A DNA stretch of 64,000 bases from Gammaproteobacteria bacterium (lineage in GTDB: Bacteria > Pseudomonadota > Gammaproteobacteria > Steroidobacterales > Woeseiaceae). Positions 19,871 to 28,295 of this stretch are shown piece after piece (position 1 is the stretch's first letter; every line of letters begins with the position of its first letter). Under the pieces are notes generated by a model. That model had not been told where the DNA came from. It worked only from the letters and a program-made list of their open reading frames with translations, and ran no database searches. The stretch is from assembly GCA_013151645.1 (NCBI GenBank), contig JAADHU010000010.1, forward strand, positions 1 to 64,000, read 5' to 3'. The position numbers and the translations under genes were made by a program.

Positions 19871-20524
19871 CTACTCGCCGATCAAATCCTTCCTCGCGAA
19901 AAAAACCTGTGCAAAGACAGCGTCACGATCTTGAATGTGCATTTTAGCCAGATCAATAGATGCTAACCCGCTCAAAGCAACGGCGAGTGAAACACCATTG
20001 TCCTCAAACGGCTGGTTGCCGAATGTTCGCACCAGCCCCTTGCACATCGTTCTTCGGCACTCCAGATTCGATAGCTGGTAACTGACCAGTGATTCAGTAT
20101 TTACGAACTCGGTTTGAATGTTGATCGCTTGCTGGTCGCTCCATGCCGGATCGACGAATTCTTCTGCAAACTGCCGTTCCAGGTTTTCGATCGTTGAAGT
20201 CAATGTGCCGGTCGCCAGCATTCCACTGGCGAACGCCTTCACGAATTCGGCCTGACGGCGCTGCTCGTCGACTAAACCGCCGTCGTCCGGGCTCACGTCT
20301 TCCTGCGGATCTTGCCTGCCGACTATGGCCTCAACGTCAGGCGGTTTTCCGCTGGCCGCTGTTCGCGTCGCTGGCTCCGGAACCGGCGCCAGCTCCATCG
20401 CTCGCATAGACTCCATTTGTATTTCAAGATCTTCGACCGATTGAGAGAGTCGAATATTCTGGTAGAACAACACTCCACTCGATACCGCCAGAAAAACGAT
20501 CGTAAGCCATCCAAAATTGTTCAT
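19871..20524 (-). CDS. Unrecognised membrane-anchored protein, palindrome-bracketed
   Basis: A 217-residue protein I do not recognise. Residues 5-21 form one hydrophobic segment with a short N-terminal tail, then a heptad-like acidic stretch (SQSVEDLEIQMESMRAMEL, about 27-45), a proline- and aspartate-rich linker (46-85) and a compact C-terminal domain (about 86-217). The C-terminal domain has a cysteine pair in ECRRTMC (Cys156, Cys161) that could form a disulfide. The likely topology is inner-membrane anchor with the soluble domain in the periplasm. The ATG at 20524 has only a weak GGGG site upstream. Copies of one palindromic repeat lie on both sides, and the gene converges with the TraB/GumN gene. 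No function is proposed. Confidence 0.7.
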   Translation of the reverse strand: MNNFGWLTIVFLAVSSGVLFYQNIRLSQSVEDLEIQMESMRAMELAPVPEPATRTAASGKPPDVEAIVGRQDPQEDVSPDDGGLVDEQRRQAEFVKAFASGMLATGTLTSTIENLERQFAEEFVDPAWSDQQAINIQTEFVNTESLVSYQLSNLECRRTMCKGLVRTFGNQPFEDNGVSLAVALSGLASIDLAKMHIQDRDAVFAQVFFARKDLIGE

Positions 20525-20571
20525 TCGTGCAATACCCCGAACACCGCCTGACGCAACTGAAGTAGTGATGA

Positions 20572-20662
20572 CGTTCCGAGTGACGCCGCGGGTGGGTACC
20601 CGCCGATTAAGTCAAGGCCCTCCGAATGAGGTGGGTTCCCACCCGCGGCGTCACTCGGAACG
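20572..20662. repeat. Long palindromic repeat, copy 2
   Basis: A perfect 25-bp inverted repeat: left arm 20572-20596 (starts CGTTCCGAGTGACGCC), right arm 20638-20662. Centre CGCCGATTAAGTCAAGGCCC then TCCGAATGAGGTGGGT nearly matches copy 1 at 19722-19802 in the same orientation. Where the arms differ between copies (CATGGGCGGG versus GCGGGTGGG), both arms differ together, so pairing is kept. Confidence 0.88.
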
Positions 20663-20683
20663 CTGGCACCCAATCGCACCCAC

Positions 20684-20848
20684 CTAAATCTCAACCATCT
20701 CGAAATCCTCCTTCCCGGCCCCACAATTCGGACACCGCCAGGATGCAGGAATATCGTCCCAGCGCGTGCCGGGCTCAATCCCTGCCTCAAGATCGCCGGT
20801 CTCCTCGTCGTAGACATAACCGCAAATGAGGCACATGTAGGTTTTCAT
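20684..20848 (-). CDS. rubA: Rubredoxin
   Basis: A 54-residue iron protein for one-electron transfer. The Fe(Cys)4 site is complete: Cys6 and Cys9 in MCLICG, Cys39 and Cys42 in RCPNCG. The family's [10 protein letters not shown] and aromatic core residues (Tyr4, Tyr11, Tyr13, Trp30, Trp37) are present. The reading begins at ATG 20848 and stops with TAG at 20684-20686. Electrons could go to an alkane hydroxylase, a diiron oxidase or an oxygen reductase, none of which is encoded here. It diverges from hemL across 110 bp, an arrangement known from other gammaproteobacteria. Confidence 0.95.
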   Translation of the reverse strand: MKTYMCLICGYVYDEETGDLEAGIEPGTRWDDIPASWRCPNCGAGKEDFEMVEI

Positions 20849-20958
20849 GCTCTGACCTTCTGCCGAATCGACACTTCTGTCAACTACCGGCCAGGGCTGT
20901 CAGGGTTTCACAGGCCGGTGTGCTTCGGTAGCATGTGCACCTGTTAAGGAGAGAGTGT

Positions 20959-22233
20959 ATGAGTCTGTTTTCGGAAGCGAGTCGTGTCATTGCGGGCGGC
21001 GTCAATTCACCGGTGCGAGCCTTTGCGGGCGTCGGCGGCGAGCCGGTCTTTATCCGCAGTGCGGACGGTGCGTGGCTGCACACAGAAGACGGTCGACGCT
21101 TGATTGATTATGTCGGCTCATGGGGGCCGATGATACTTGGTCACGCACATCCGGCCGTGATCAACGCGGTCATTGAGACGGCAAAATCCGGTTTGAGTTT
21201 TGGCGCACCGTGTGTTTTGGAAACACAGCTCGCGCACAAGATCGGTGAATTCGTGCCGTCGATTGAACGAGTGCGCATGGTGAGTTCGGGGACCGAGGCG
21301 ACCATGAGCGCGATCCGCCTGGCACGCGGCTATACGGGACGCGATAAGATCATCAAGTTCGAAGGCTGCTATCACGGACATTCCGATTCGCTGCTGATCA
21401 AGGCCGGTTCGGGTGCGCTCACGCTGGGCGTTCCTTCGTCACCGGGAGTTCCTGCCGGACTGGCGAAAGACACGATTACGCTCGAATACAACAATGCCAC
21501 TGCCGTTGATGAAGCGTTCTCCGAACTGGATGAAGAAATCGCCTGCGTTATCGTAGAACCGATTGCCGGCAACATGAACATGGTACCGCCACAGGCAGGC
21601 TTTCTTGAGGCACTTCGGGAAGGCTGCAGCAAGGCCGGTGCTGTTCTGATTTTCGATGAGGTGATGACTGGATTTCGGGTCGCGAAAGGCGGCGCGCAAT
21701 CCCTGTACAAGATCACGCCGGACCTGACGACACTGGGCAAGATCGTGGGTGGCGGGCTGCCTTGTGCTGCGTTTGGCGGGCGTGCCGACATCATGGCGCA
21801 TTTGGCTCCCGATGGACCCGTTTACCAGGCAGGAACCCTGTCCGGCAATCCACTGGCGATGGCCGCGGGGCTGGCGACACTGCATGAGTTGGAGGCAGAA
21901 GATTTTTACGCGTCGCTCACTGCGACAACGTCACAACTTGTCGAAGGACTGGCGAGGCTCGCCGCAAAACACGGCATTCCACTGCAGACAGAATTCGAGG
22001 GTGGTATGTTCGGCATCCTGTTTTGCGATCAGGGGCCGGTGCGCCGCTTTAGTCAGGTTGCCGGCGCAAACGTAGAGCGGTTCCGCGCATTTTTTCACGG
22101 TATGCTCGAGAGGAATATTTATCTCGCACCCTCGGCGTTTGAAGCAGGGTTTGTATCATCCGCACACGGGGCAGAAGAAATCGAGGCTACACTTGCAGCG
22201 GCCGACGCCGTATTTAAAAAACTTGCTGAATAG
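20959..22233 (+). CDS. hemL: Glutamate-1-semialdehyde 2,1-aminomutase
   Basis: PLP-dependent step of C5 heme biosynthesis, giving 5-aminolevulinate. ATG 20959 follows AAGGAGAG and gives [20 protein letters not shown], the family N-terminus; a GTG 24 bp earlier was rejected. The PLP lysine lies in [17 protein letters not shown], and [14 protein letters not shown] and [10 protein letters not shown] are intact. At 424 residues it is full length. It is transcribed away from rubredoxin and ends directly against the convergent Lon-domain gene. Confidence 0.97.
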   Translation: MSLFSEASRVIAGGVNSPVRAFAGVGGEPVFIRSADGAWLHTEDGRRLIDYVGSWGPMILGHAHPAVINAVIETAKSGLSFGAPCVLETQLAHKIGEFVPSIERVRMVSSGTEATMSAIRLARGYTGRDKIIKFEGCYHGHSDSLLIKAGSGALTLGVPSSPGVPAGLAKDTITLEYNNATAVDEAFSELDEEIACVIVEPIAGNMNMVPPQAGFLEALREGCSKAGAVLIFDEVMTGFRVAKGGAQSLYKITPDLTTLGKIVGGGLPCAAFGGRADIMAHLAPDGPVYQAGTLSGNPLAMAAGLATLHELEAEDFYASLTATTSQLVEGLARLAAKHGIPLQTEFEGGMFGILFCDQGPVRRFSQVAGANVERFRAFFHGMLERNIYLAPSAFEAGFVSSAHGAEEIEATLAAADAVFKKLAE

Positions 22234-22836
22234 TCAGGCGTCCGGAATTTTTTCGGCGACGCGGACCGTCTTCAGGATTTTCCGGACGAGATGCAAACGC
22301 TCGATCGGATCGTCCGTTTCCAGACACCATTGTTTCTGCGCGGAATCGATGGGCAGAATTTCGGCGAAACGATAACCAACCCATCCCGCGTCGTCGTAAC
22401 GGTCACCGAGCGACTCGTACAGCTTGCCGAGATCGCCCAGAACGCCGGCAAGAATTTTTGCAAGACGGGCGAACTCTTCCGGCAAGGGCGTATGTTGCGG
22501 GTCGTTAAGTATCTCGATCGTGCCGACATGAAGGCCATCCGGCTCGCAACTGTTTTCGACCAGTCGAAAACGTCTTTCTCCAATCGCGGTTACCCCGAGC
22601 AGGCCATCGCTGCCCTGATACCAGTCAGCAATTCTGGCCAGGGTGCCCACCTCGTGCATTGTCACCGGTCCGGTTTCGTCACCCGCACGGATTAGCACCA
22701 CGCCAAAGTTTGTCTCCGACTTCAGGCAACGACTGATCATGTCCAGGTAGCGTGCCTCGAAAACCCGTAACGGCAGAGGACCGCCAGGATAGAGGACAGT
22801 GTGCAGCGGAAAAAGCGGTATTTTCAGTTCGTTCAC
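22234..22836 (-). CDS. Lon-substrate-binding-domain protein
   Basis: Carries only the N-terminal substrate-recognition domain of Lon (LonN/PUA-like) with no ATPase or protease. The family start IPLFPLHTVLYPGGPLPLRV and FEARYLDM are clear. GTG 22836 is preferred: GAAAGG sits 6 bp upstream, and the protein then begins at the conserved N-terminus. An ATG at 22884 would add 16 residues and overlap mpl by 23 bp. With 200 residues it is like other stand-alone members, which have no agreed role beyond protein turnover. It follows mpl closely and is probably translated with it. Confidence 0.85.
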   Translation of the reverse strand: MNELKIPLFPLHTVLYPGGPLPLRVFEARYLDMISRCLKSETNFGVVLIRAGDETGPVTMHEVGTLARIADWYQGSDGLLGVTAIGERRFRLVENSCEPDGLHVGTIEILNDPQHTPLPEEFARLAKILAGVLGDLGKLYESLGDRYDDAGWVGYRFAEILPIDSAQKQWCLETDDPIERLHLVRKILKTVRVAEKIPDA

Positions 22837-22861
22837 AGCCAGCCTTTCGTCCGATACTGCT

Positions 22862-24238
22862 TCAGTGTACCGATTGCCGCTCATTGTTCAGCCACATCGT
22901 CAGTTTTTGACGCACGGCCCCAAAACCACCGTTGCTCATGAACACCAGTTGATCACCGGGTAACAGCCTTGCGCCGAGGCCGGCTACCAGGGCGTCGTAG
23001 TCATCGTAGAGTTGCAGGCGATCGCCCAGCGGCGCCAGCGCCGCATCAAAATCGGCACCGAAATCAGCCGGTCTAAACAACGCAATCAGGTCCGACTCGT
23101 TCAGCGCATCGGCAAGGCCCTGATTGTGCGCACCGATCTTCATGGTATTCGAGCGCGGCTCAAGCGCGACCACGATCCGCTGCCCAGGGTTGCGTTTTTT
23201 CATGCCCTCAATGGCGCGGCGAATGGCCGTCGGATGGTGCGCGAAATCATCGTAGATCGCGATATCCGCCACGGTAGCGGTTCTTTCCATACGGCGTTTT
23301 ACGCCGTTGAAACGGGATAGGGCCGCAACGGCCTGCGCGACCGATACTCCTGCCGAACGCGATGCCGCAACAGCCGCCAATGCGTTTTCCAGATTATAGC
23401 TGCCGCCCAGTTTCCAGAAACCATCGGCATTCGCTCCATCACGATGCGCGATTCGAATATGCCGCTCTGCAGAATCGACGAATTCGGCGAACCAATCGAA
23501 GTCGCCATTCATGCCAAACGTTTCGTGCGGTGTCCAGCAACCCATCTCAATCGCTGCCTGCAGATTCCGATCCTTGCCATTGAAAATGACGCGTCCGTTC
23601 CCCGGCACAATGCGCAATAGCTGGTGAAACTGCCACAGGATGGCATCCAGATCTCGATAAATATCGGCGTGATCGAATTCAAGATTGTTGAGTACCAGCG
23701 TGCTGGGCCGGTAATGGACGAACTTGGCGCGCTTGTCAAAAAACGCTGTATCGTATTCATCGGCTTCGATAACAAAGAACTCTGAGTCGCCGAGTCGGGC
23801 TGAGGTCTCGAAATTGGTTGGTATGCCACCGATCAGATAACCGGGCGCGACACCGGCATCCTCCAGAATCCAGGCCAGCATGCTCGCTGTCGTGGTCTTG
23901 CCGTGCGTCCCGGCCACCGCCATGACATGACGGTCATTCAGCACATGCTCGGCCAGCCACTGTGGTCCCGATGTATAAGGAAGACCGCGATCCAGCATCG
24001 CTTCGACGACGGGGTTTCCGCGACTCAGCGCGTTACCCACGATAACGCAGTCCGGCGCCGGTTCCAGCTGGCCGGCGTCGAAGCCGTCAATCAGATCGAT
24101 ACCCAGGCGCTCCAGTTGCGTGCTCATGGGCGGGTAGACGTTTTGATCGCTGCCGGTCACACGGTGACCGCGCGCCTTTGCAAGCGCAGCGATTCCCGCC
24201 ATAAATGTGCCACATATCCCGAGAATGTGAACGTGCAT
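22862..24238 (-). CDS. mpl: UDP-MurNAc:tripeptide ligase (murein recycling)
   Basis: Joins recycled L-Ala-gamma-D-Glu-meso-DAP to UDP-N-acetylmuramate. It is a Mur-ligase family member: an N-terminal Rossmann-like start HVHILGICGTFMAG, the ATP loop GTHGKTTTASM, the central NLEFDHADIY and the C-terminal YDDFAHHPTAI motif. At 458 residues it matches Mpl rather than MurC, and the ICGTFMAG start is specific for Mpl. It is followed by the Lon-domain gene on the same strand. A short membrane protein gene lies upstream of it in the same orientation, 22 bp away. Confidence 0.94.
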   Translation of the reverse strand: MHVHILGICGTFMAGIAALAKARGHRVTGSDQNVYPPMSTQLERLGIDLIDGFDAGQLEPAPDCVIVGNALSRGNPVVEAMLDRGLPYTSGPQWLAEHVLNDRHVMAVAGTHGKTTTASMLAWILEDAGVAPGYLIGGIPTNFETSARLGDSEFFVIEADEYDTAFFDKRAKFVHYRPSTLVLNNLEFDHADIYRDLDAILWQFHQLLRIVPGNGRVIFNGKDRNLQAAIEMGCWTPHETFGMNGDFDWFAEFVDSAERHIRIAHRDGANADGFWKLGGSYNLENALAAVAASRSAGVSVAQAVAALSRFNGVKRRMERTATVADIAIYDDFAHHPTAIRRAIEGMKKRNPGQRIVVALEPRSNTMKIGAHNQGLADALNESDLIALFRPADFGADFDAALAPLGDRLQLYDDYDALVAGLGARLLPGDQLVFMSNGGFGAVRQKLTMWLNNERQSVH

Positions 24239-24260
24239 TGCTAGAGAACCTCTGGCCTGT

Positions 24261-24797
24261 TCATGAATTCGCCGTAAGAACAGATTGAAACCACAGTTGT
24301 AAAATCAAGGCAGCCATTGCGATCACGATGCCGACGAAGCGGTGCTGACGAATCGCATGAGCAATGATATGACCCTCGACCGGTACAGACCAGAAAATTA
24401 TGAGAATTCCCACGGTACTTGCGAATTCGACGCCAAACAGCGACTTAAACAGCACGTACTCTGCTACATACAACAACGTGATTAATGCGCCACAGGCCAC
24501 GATCGCGGAAATAGTTTGCAAAATACGGCGAGGATAGCCCGCGAAAAAGAGCACACTCGCGTAGAAAGCCAATCCCAACGCGTACCCTGAAAATGTCAGC
24601 AGGTAGTTTTGGTTGCTCATTCCATCGACCAACGCGGCTGCACATGCAGACGACAGTATCAGCATACCGACCGAAAGCAGGAGCATCAGCGAAGAGTGCG
24701 GTATGGCATCCGCGCCCCGACGCAGTGCAAGCATGTCACCGTAAATTTTGAAGAGAGTCAGCACAAAGGGTCTTTTCCAGTCACCTGCTTGAATCAT
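24261..24797 (-). CDS. Unrecognised five-helix inner-membrane protein
   Basis: About 178 residues with about five hydrophobic segments (roughly 36-56, 67-88, 92-115, 124-142 and 150-172) after a short basic N-terminus, GDWKRPFVLTLFKIYGDML. ATG 24797 was chosen because the longer reading to 24935 runs antisense through the start of rnd and is not hydrophobic there. I do not recognise the family; a Yip1-like small membrane protein is one guess. It reads toward mpl with a 22-bp gap and may be in its operon. It diverges from rnd. Confidence 0.65.
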   Translation of the reverse strand: MIQAGDWKRPFVLTLFKIYGDMLALRRGADAIPHSSLMLLLSVGMLILSSACAAALVDGMSNQNYLLTFSGYALGLAFYASVLFFAGYPRRILQTISAIVACGALITLLYVAEYVLFKSLFGVEFASTVGILIIFWSVPVEGHIIAHAIRQHRFVGIVIAMAALILQLWFQSVLTANS

Positions 24798-24840
24798 CGC
24801 ATGATAGTCTTCCGGACCGAAGCTTTTGCCAATGGAACCT

Positions 24841-25917
24841 ATGAAGACAATCGAAGTTATTGATGCAGGAAATAATGAGGCGTTGATTTCCTCACTAGCG
24901 AAGGCTGATCGTATCGCCGTCGATACCGAGTTCATGCGCGAAAAAACTTACTATGCGCAACTCTGCCTCGTACAGATCGCGACACCCGGCGAAATCTTCT
25001 GCGCCGACCCGTTGACCGGCACAGACCTGCGCCATTTCTGGCCGGCGTTGGTGGGCTGCGACTGGGTACTGCATTCCGGTCGACAGGATATCGAGGTTTT
25101 CTACCAGGCCGCCGGGCAAATGCCGGCATGCATTTTCGACACACAGATAGCAGCCGGGCTCTTGGGCTTTGCGCCGCAAATGGGCTACGCAACGCTCGTC
25201 AAGGAGTTGTTCGGCAAGGAACTGGCGAAGAGCCATACGCGCGCAGACTGGACACGCCGCCCATTGTCGACGGAAATGATTGAATACGCGGCGGAGGACG
25301 TTGAGTTTTTGCTCGATGCCTGCGACATCTTGTCGGCACGGCTCGAAAAACTTGGCCGGCTCGACTGGGCCGGGGAAGACTCGACACGATTGCTCAATGC
25401 GGATTTATATGACGACAGTCCGGCGGCGGCGATCGGACGACTCAAGGGTGCGGGGAAACTGAGTGGTCGGACCCGCTGTGCCGCCACCGCACTCGCCGCC
25501 TGGCGTGAACAAAGAGCAATTCGCAGTAACCGGCCCCGCCAGTGGATACTGAAAGACGCCGTGATACTGGAACTCGCCGTAAGCAACCCGGGTAGTCAGA
25601 CCGCCCTGGCCGCCGTTAGCGGCATGCCGGCCGCTACAGCACAGCGATCGGCGACAGAGTTACTGGCCGTCCTGGCGAGCGCGGCAGAGGGCGATCACAG
25701 CTACCAGCCACCGGCCCGGCCTACCGAACAACAAAAAGTACTGCTGAAAACAATGCAGTCGGAAGTCGCCAAAAAGGCTGCGGACCTGGGTATCAGCGCT
25801 GAACTCGTCGCACCGAAAAAAGAGCTCTCGGCCATCATGCTTGGGGAACGTGAATCGCGAGTCTTCACCGGTTGGCGAAGCGATGTCGTGGGACAAAGAC
25901 TTTTGGAATTACTCTGA
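24841..25917 (+). CDS. rnd: Ribonuclease D
   Basis: 3'-5' exoribonuclease that trims tRNA and other stable RNA ends. The DEDDy metal residues are visible: DTEF at the N-terminus, HSGRQDIEVF in the middle and YAAEDVEFLLD with the tyrosine. HRDC-type helical domains follow, including RPRQWILKDAVILELA. The start ATG 24841 gives MKTIEVID; an ATG 15 bp upstream is also in frame. Its 358 residues are usual for the family. It stands alone, diverging from the membrane protein gene. Confidence 0.94.
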   Translation: MKTIEVIDAGNNEALISSLAKADRIAVDTEFMREKTYYAQLCLVQIATPGEIFCADPLTGTDLRHFWPALVGCDWVLHSGRQDIEVFYQAAGQMPACIFDTQIAAGLLGFAPQMGYATLVKELFGKELAKSHTRADWTRRPLSTEMIEYAAEDVEFLLDACDILSARLEKLGRLDWAGEDSTRLLNADLYDDSPAAAIGRLKGAGKLSGRTRCAATALAAWREQRAIRSNRPRQWILKDAVILELAVSNPGSQTALAAVSGMPAATAQRSATELLAVLASAAEGDHSYQPPARPTEQQKVLLKTMQSEVAKKAADLGISAELVAPKKELSAIMLGERESRVFTGWRSDVVGQRLLELL

Positions 25918-26015
25918 CAGTCTGTTGAAATAACCACCTGCCGTGCTTTCAACTCCGCAACTGGAAAAACGTGGTTTTCGCGTTGTTGCTAAAACCTGAA
26001 TCCGGACAGATCGGC

Positions 26016-26654
26016 TCAAAGCACATCCTGCAGTCGCTGATACACGTCATCCACGCCGCCTTCAGCCATGACCGTCTTTAGTTGGCCGCGCGCGCGATAG
26101 AACTCGATCAGGGGTTCCGTCTGTTGACGATAGATATCCAGACGACGGCCGATGGTCTCTTCGTTATCGTCTTCCCGCTGAATAAGTTGTCCACCCGCTT
26201 CGATACACGCATCGAGCTCTTCCTGAGGAGAAAAATAAATATTGAGAAGTTTGCCTGTGCGAGAACAGGTGCGACGACCCGTCAGCCGCTTCATCAGAAT
26301 ATTCAAGTCAACGTCCATGAGAATGGCGGCATCCAACGGTTTTCCGATGGTGTCCAGCAGCGCTTCCAGGTCCAGCGCCTGTTTTTCTGTGCGCGGAAAA
26401 CCATCGAGAATAAAGCCGTTGGCCGCATCGTCCTGACTCAGACGCTCACTGACAATCTCCAGCATGATGTCATCCGGGATCAGTTGACCCGATGCCATAG
26501 TGTCCTGACCCTGCTGACCGAAATGCGTTCCAGCGGCAATCGCGGCCCGCAACATGTCGCCGGTCGAAATTTGTGGAATCTTCCTGTCTGCCATCAGTCG
26601 CTTGGCTTGGGTACCCTTTCCGGATCCGGGCGCGCCCAGTAATACGATTTGCAT
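26016..26654 (-). CDS. adk: Adenylate kinase
   Basis: Equilibrates ATP and AMP with ADP. The P-loop GAPGSGKGTQ is at the N-terminus, followed by the AMP site ISTGDMLRAAI and DGFPRTEKQA. It is a long-lid form: GRRTCSRTGKLLNIYFSP to IQREDDNEETIGRRL. Two cysteines occur in the lid region but not as the four-residue zinc set, so a zinc lid is not supported. Length is 212 residues. It diverges from pfp across 163 bp with nothing else recognisable. Confidence 0.96.
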   Translation of the reverse strand: MQIVLLGAPGSGKGTQAKRLMADRKIPQISTGDMLRAAIAAGTHFGQQGQDTMASGQLIPDDIMLEIVSERLSQDDAANGFILDGFPRTEKQALDLEALLDTIGKPLDAAILMDVDLNILMKRLTGRRTCSRTGKLLNIYFSPQEELDACIEAGGQLIQREDDNEETIGRRLDIYRQQTEPLIEFYRARGQLKTVMAEGGVDDVYQRLQDVL

Positions 26655-26817
26655 GCGTTAAGTCTCAATGAAATTGAAGCTGTCGTCGTCGACCGCGCAA
26701 AGCTACCGTCAATACAGGAACAGGTCAAACCCCCGGCAGGTAGCGCTCGCGATGAACTGCGCTCTGCTTTCGGCTATGCTTCGTCCCGAAACTTAACCAG
26801 AAGGCGGGTCTTCTTCA

Positions 26818-28080
26818 ATGTCAGCAATGAACGCATTTTACGCTCAGTCCGGCGGTGTGACCGCCGTAATCAATGCCAGCGCCTGTGGCGTCATAGAAAC
26901 AGCGCGCAAACACCGCAATCGGATCGCCAATGTCTACGCCGGTCGTAACGGCATTATCGGTGCCCTGACGGAAGACATGATCGATACCAACCGGGAATCG
27001 GCTCGTACCATCGCGGCCCTGCGACATACACCAGGGGGCGCGTTTGGCTCTGCACGTTTCAAGTTAAAAAGTATCGAGGAGAACCGCGCCGAATACGAGC
27101 GGCTGATTGATGTGTTTCGCGCCCACGACATCGGTTACTTTTTCTACAACGGCGGCAACGATTCAATGGACACGGCTCAAAAAGTGTCACAAATCAGCAA
27201 GAATATGGGCTTCCCGGTGGCCTGTATCGGCATCCCCAAGACCGTCGACAACGATTTGCCGGTCACGGACAATTGCCCGGGCTTTGGATCCGTCGCTAAA
27301 TATGTCGCTGTATCGACCCAAGAAGCGGCTCTCGACGTCGCATCCATGTCAAAAACATCGACCAAGGTATTTATCCTTGAAGTCATGGGTCGGCACGCGG
27401 GCTGGATCGCCGCGGCGGGCGGTCTGGCGGGAAGCGAGCCCGGCGATGCTCCGCATATCATTTTGTTTCCCGAAATACCTTTTCGCAAAGCGGCCTTTCT
27501 CAAACGTGTCCGGGAATGCGTCAGAAAGTACGACTATTGCGTCATCGTTGTGAGCGAAGGCGCGCAATATGCCAACGGCCGTTTTCTCGCCGAAGCAGGT
27601 ACTCGGGACGCGTTCGGCCATGCACAACTGGGCGGCGTAGCACCCGTGGTCGCGACCATGGTTCGGGATAACCTGGGCCTCAAATATCACTATGCGGTCG
27701 CGGATTACCTGCAACGTTCCGCACGCCACATCGCCTCGGCCACGGATGTAAAACAGGCGTATGCCGTGGGTAAAGCGGCCGTGACCATGGCGCTCGAGGG
27801 CAAGAGCGGCGTCATGCCAGTGATAAAACGTATTTCGCAGACGCCGTATCGCTGGAAGATTGTCAGTGCGCCACTGACGCGCATCGCCAACAAGGAAAAG
27901 ATGTTGCCGCGGCGATATATCTCGACAGACGGCTTCTCTATAACCCCTGCCTGTCGACGCTACCTCGCCCCGCTCATTCGCGGAGAAGATTATCCACCAT
28001 ATATCAATGGTTTACCGAATTATGTCACACTCAAAAGTGTGTCCGTCAAGAAGCGGTCAAACACGAAATTTGTGGTATGA
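26818..28080 (+). CDS. pfp: Pyrophosphate-dependent 6-phosphofructokinase
   Basis: Phosphorylates fructose 6-phosphate with PPi, reversibly. The donor specificity can be read from two sites: GGND (residues 112-115) where ATP enzymes have GGDG, and PKTVDND (140-146) with Lys141, where ATP enzymes have PGTIDND. At 420 residues it falls in the longer PPi group. ATG 26818 is used; a second ATG three codons on is possible. The next gene downstream, in the same orientation, is the membrane pyrophosphatase hppA, so both enzymes of the pyrophosphate economy are encoded together. The 215-bp gap suggests a separate hppA promoter. Confidence 0.93.
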   Translation: MSAMNAFYAQSGGVTAVINASACGVIETARKHRNRIANVYAGRNGIIGALTEDMIDTNRESARTIAALRHTPGGAFGSARFKLKSIEENRAEYERLIDVFRAHDIGYFFYNGGNDSMDTAQKVSQISKNMGFPVACIGIPKTVDNDLPVTDNCPGFGSVAKYVAVSTQEAALDVASMSKTSTKVFILEVMGRHAGWIAAAGGLAGSEPGDAPHIILFPEIPFRKAAFLKRVRECVRKYDYCVIVVSEGAQYANGRFLAEAGTRDAFGHAQLGGVAPVVATMVRDNLGLKYHYAVADYLQRSARHIASATDVKQAYAVGKAAVTMALEGKSGVMPVIKRISQTPYRWKIVSAPLTRIANKEKMLPRRYISTDGFSITPACRRYLAPLIRGEDYPPYINGLPNYVTLKSVSVKKRSNTKFVV

Positions 28081-28295
28081 TGCCGCCCGCCGCGAGTGGG
28101 GCCGAACGGTCCGGGAGCACTCGCCGTTGTGCGCTGCCAACAAACTAAAAATTAGTCGGGTGATATAACACTCTCATCGAATTCCGGCGATCCCGATCAA
28201 TCGGCCGATCGTCGTGATGAACAGTTATGCGTGACCTTAATCTTGCCCCGGGGCATCGAGTATCGGGGTTATTTTTGTGATCAGGAGATAATCTG

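Noticed and set aside
28245-28295. GC-rich hairpin before hppA (CCCCG/CGGGG)
   Set aside because: Only a 5-bp stem with a 13-base loop and no convincing alternative fold; not enough to call an attenuator or riboswitch.
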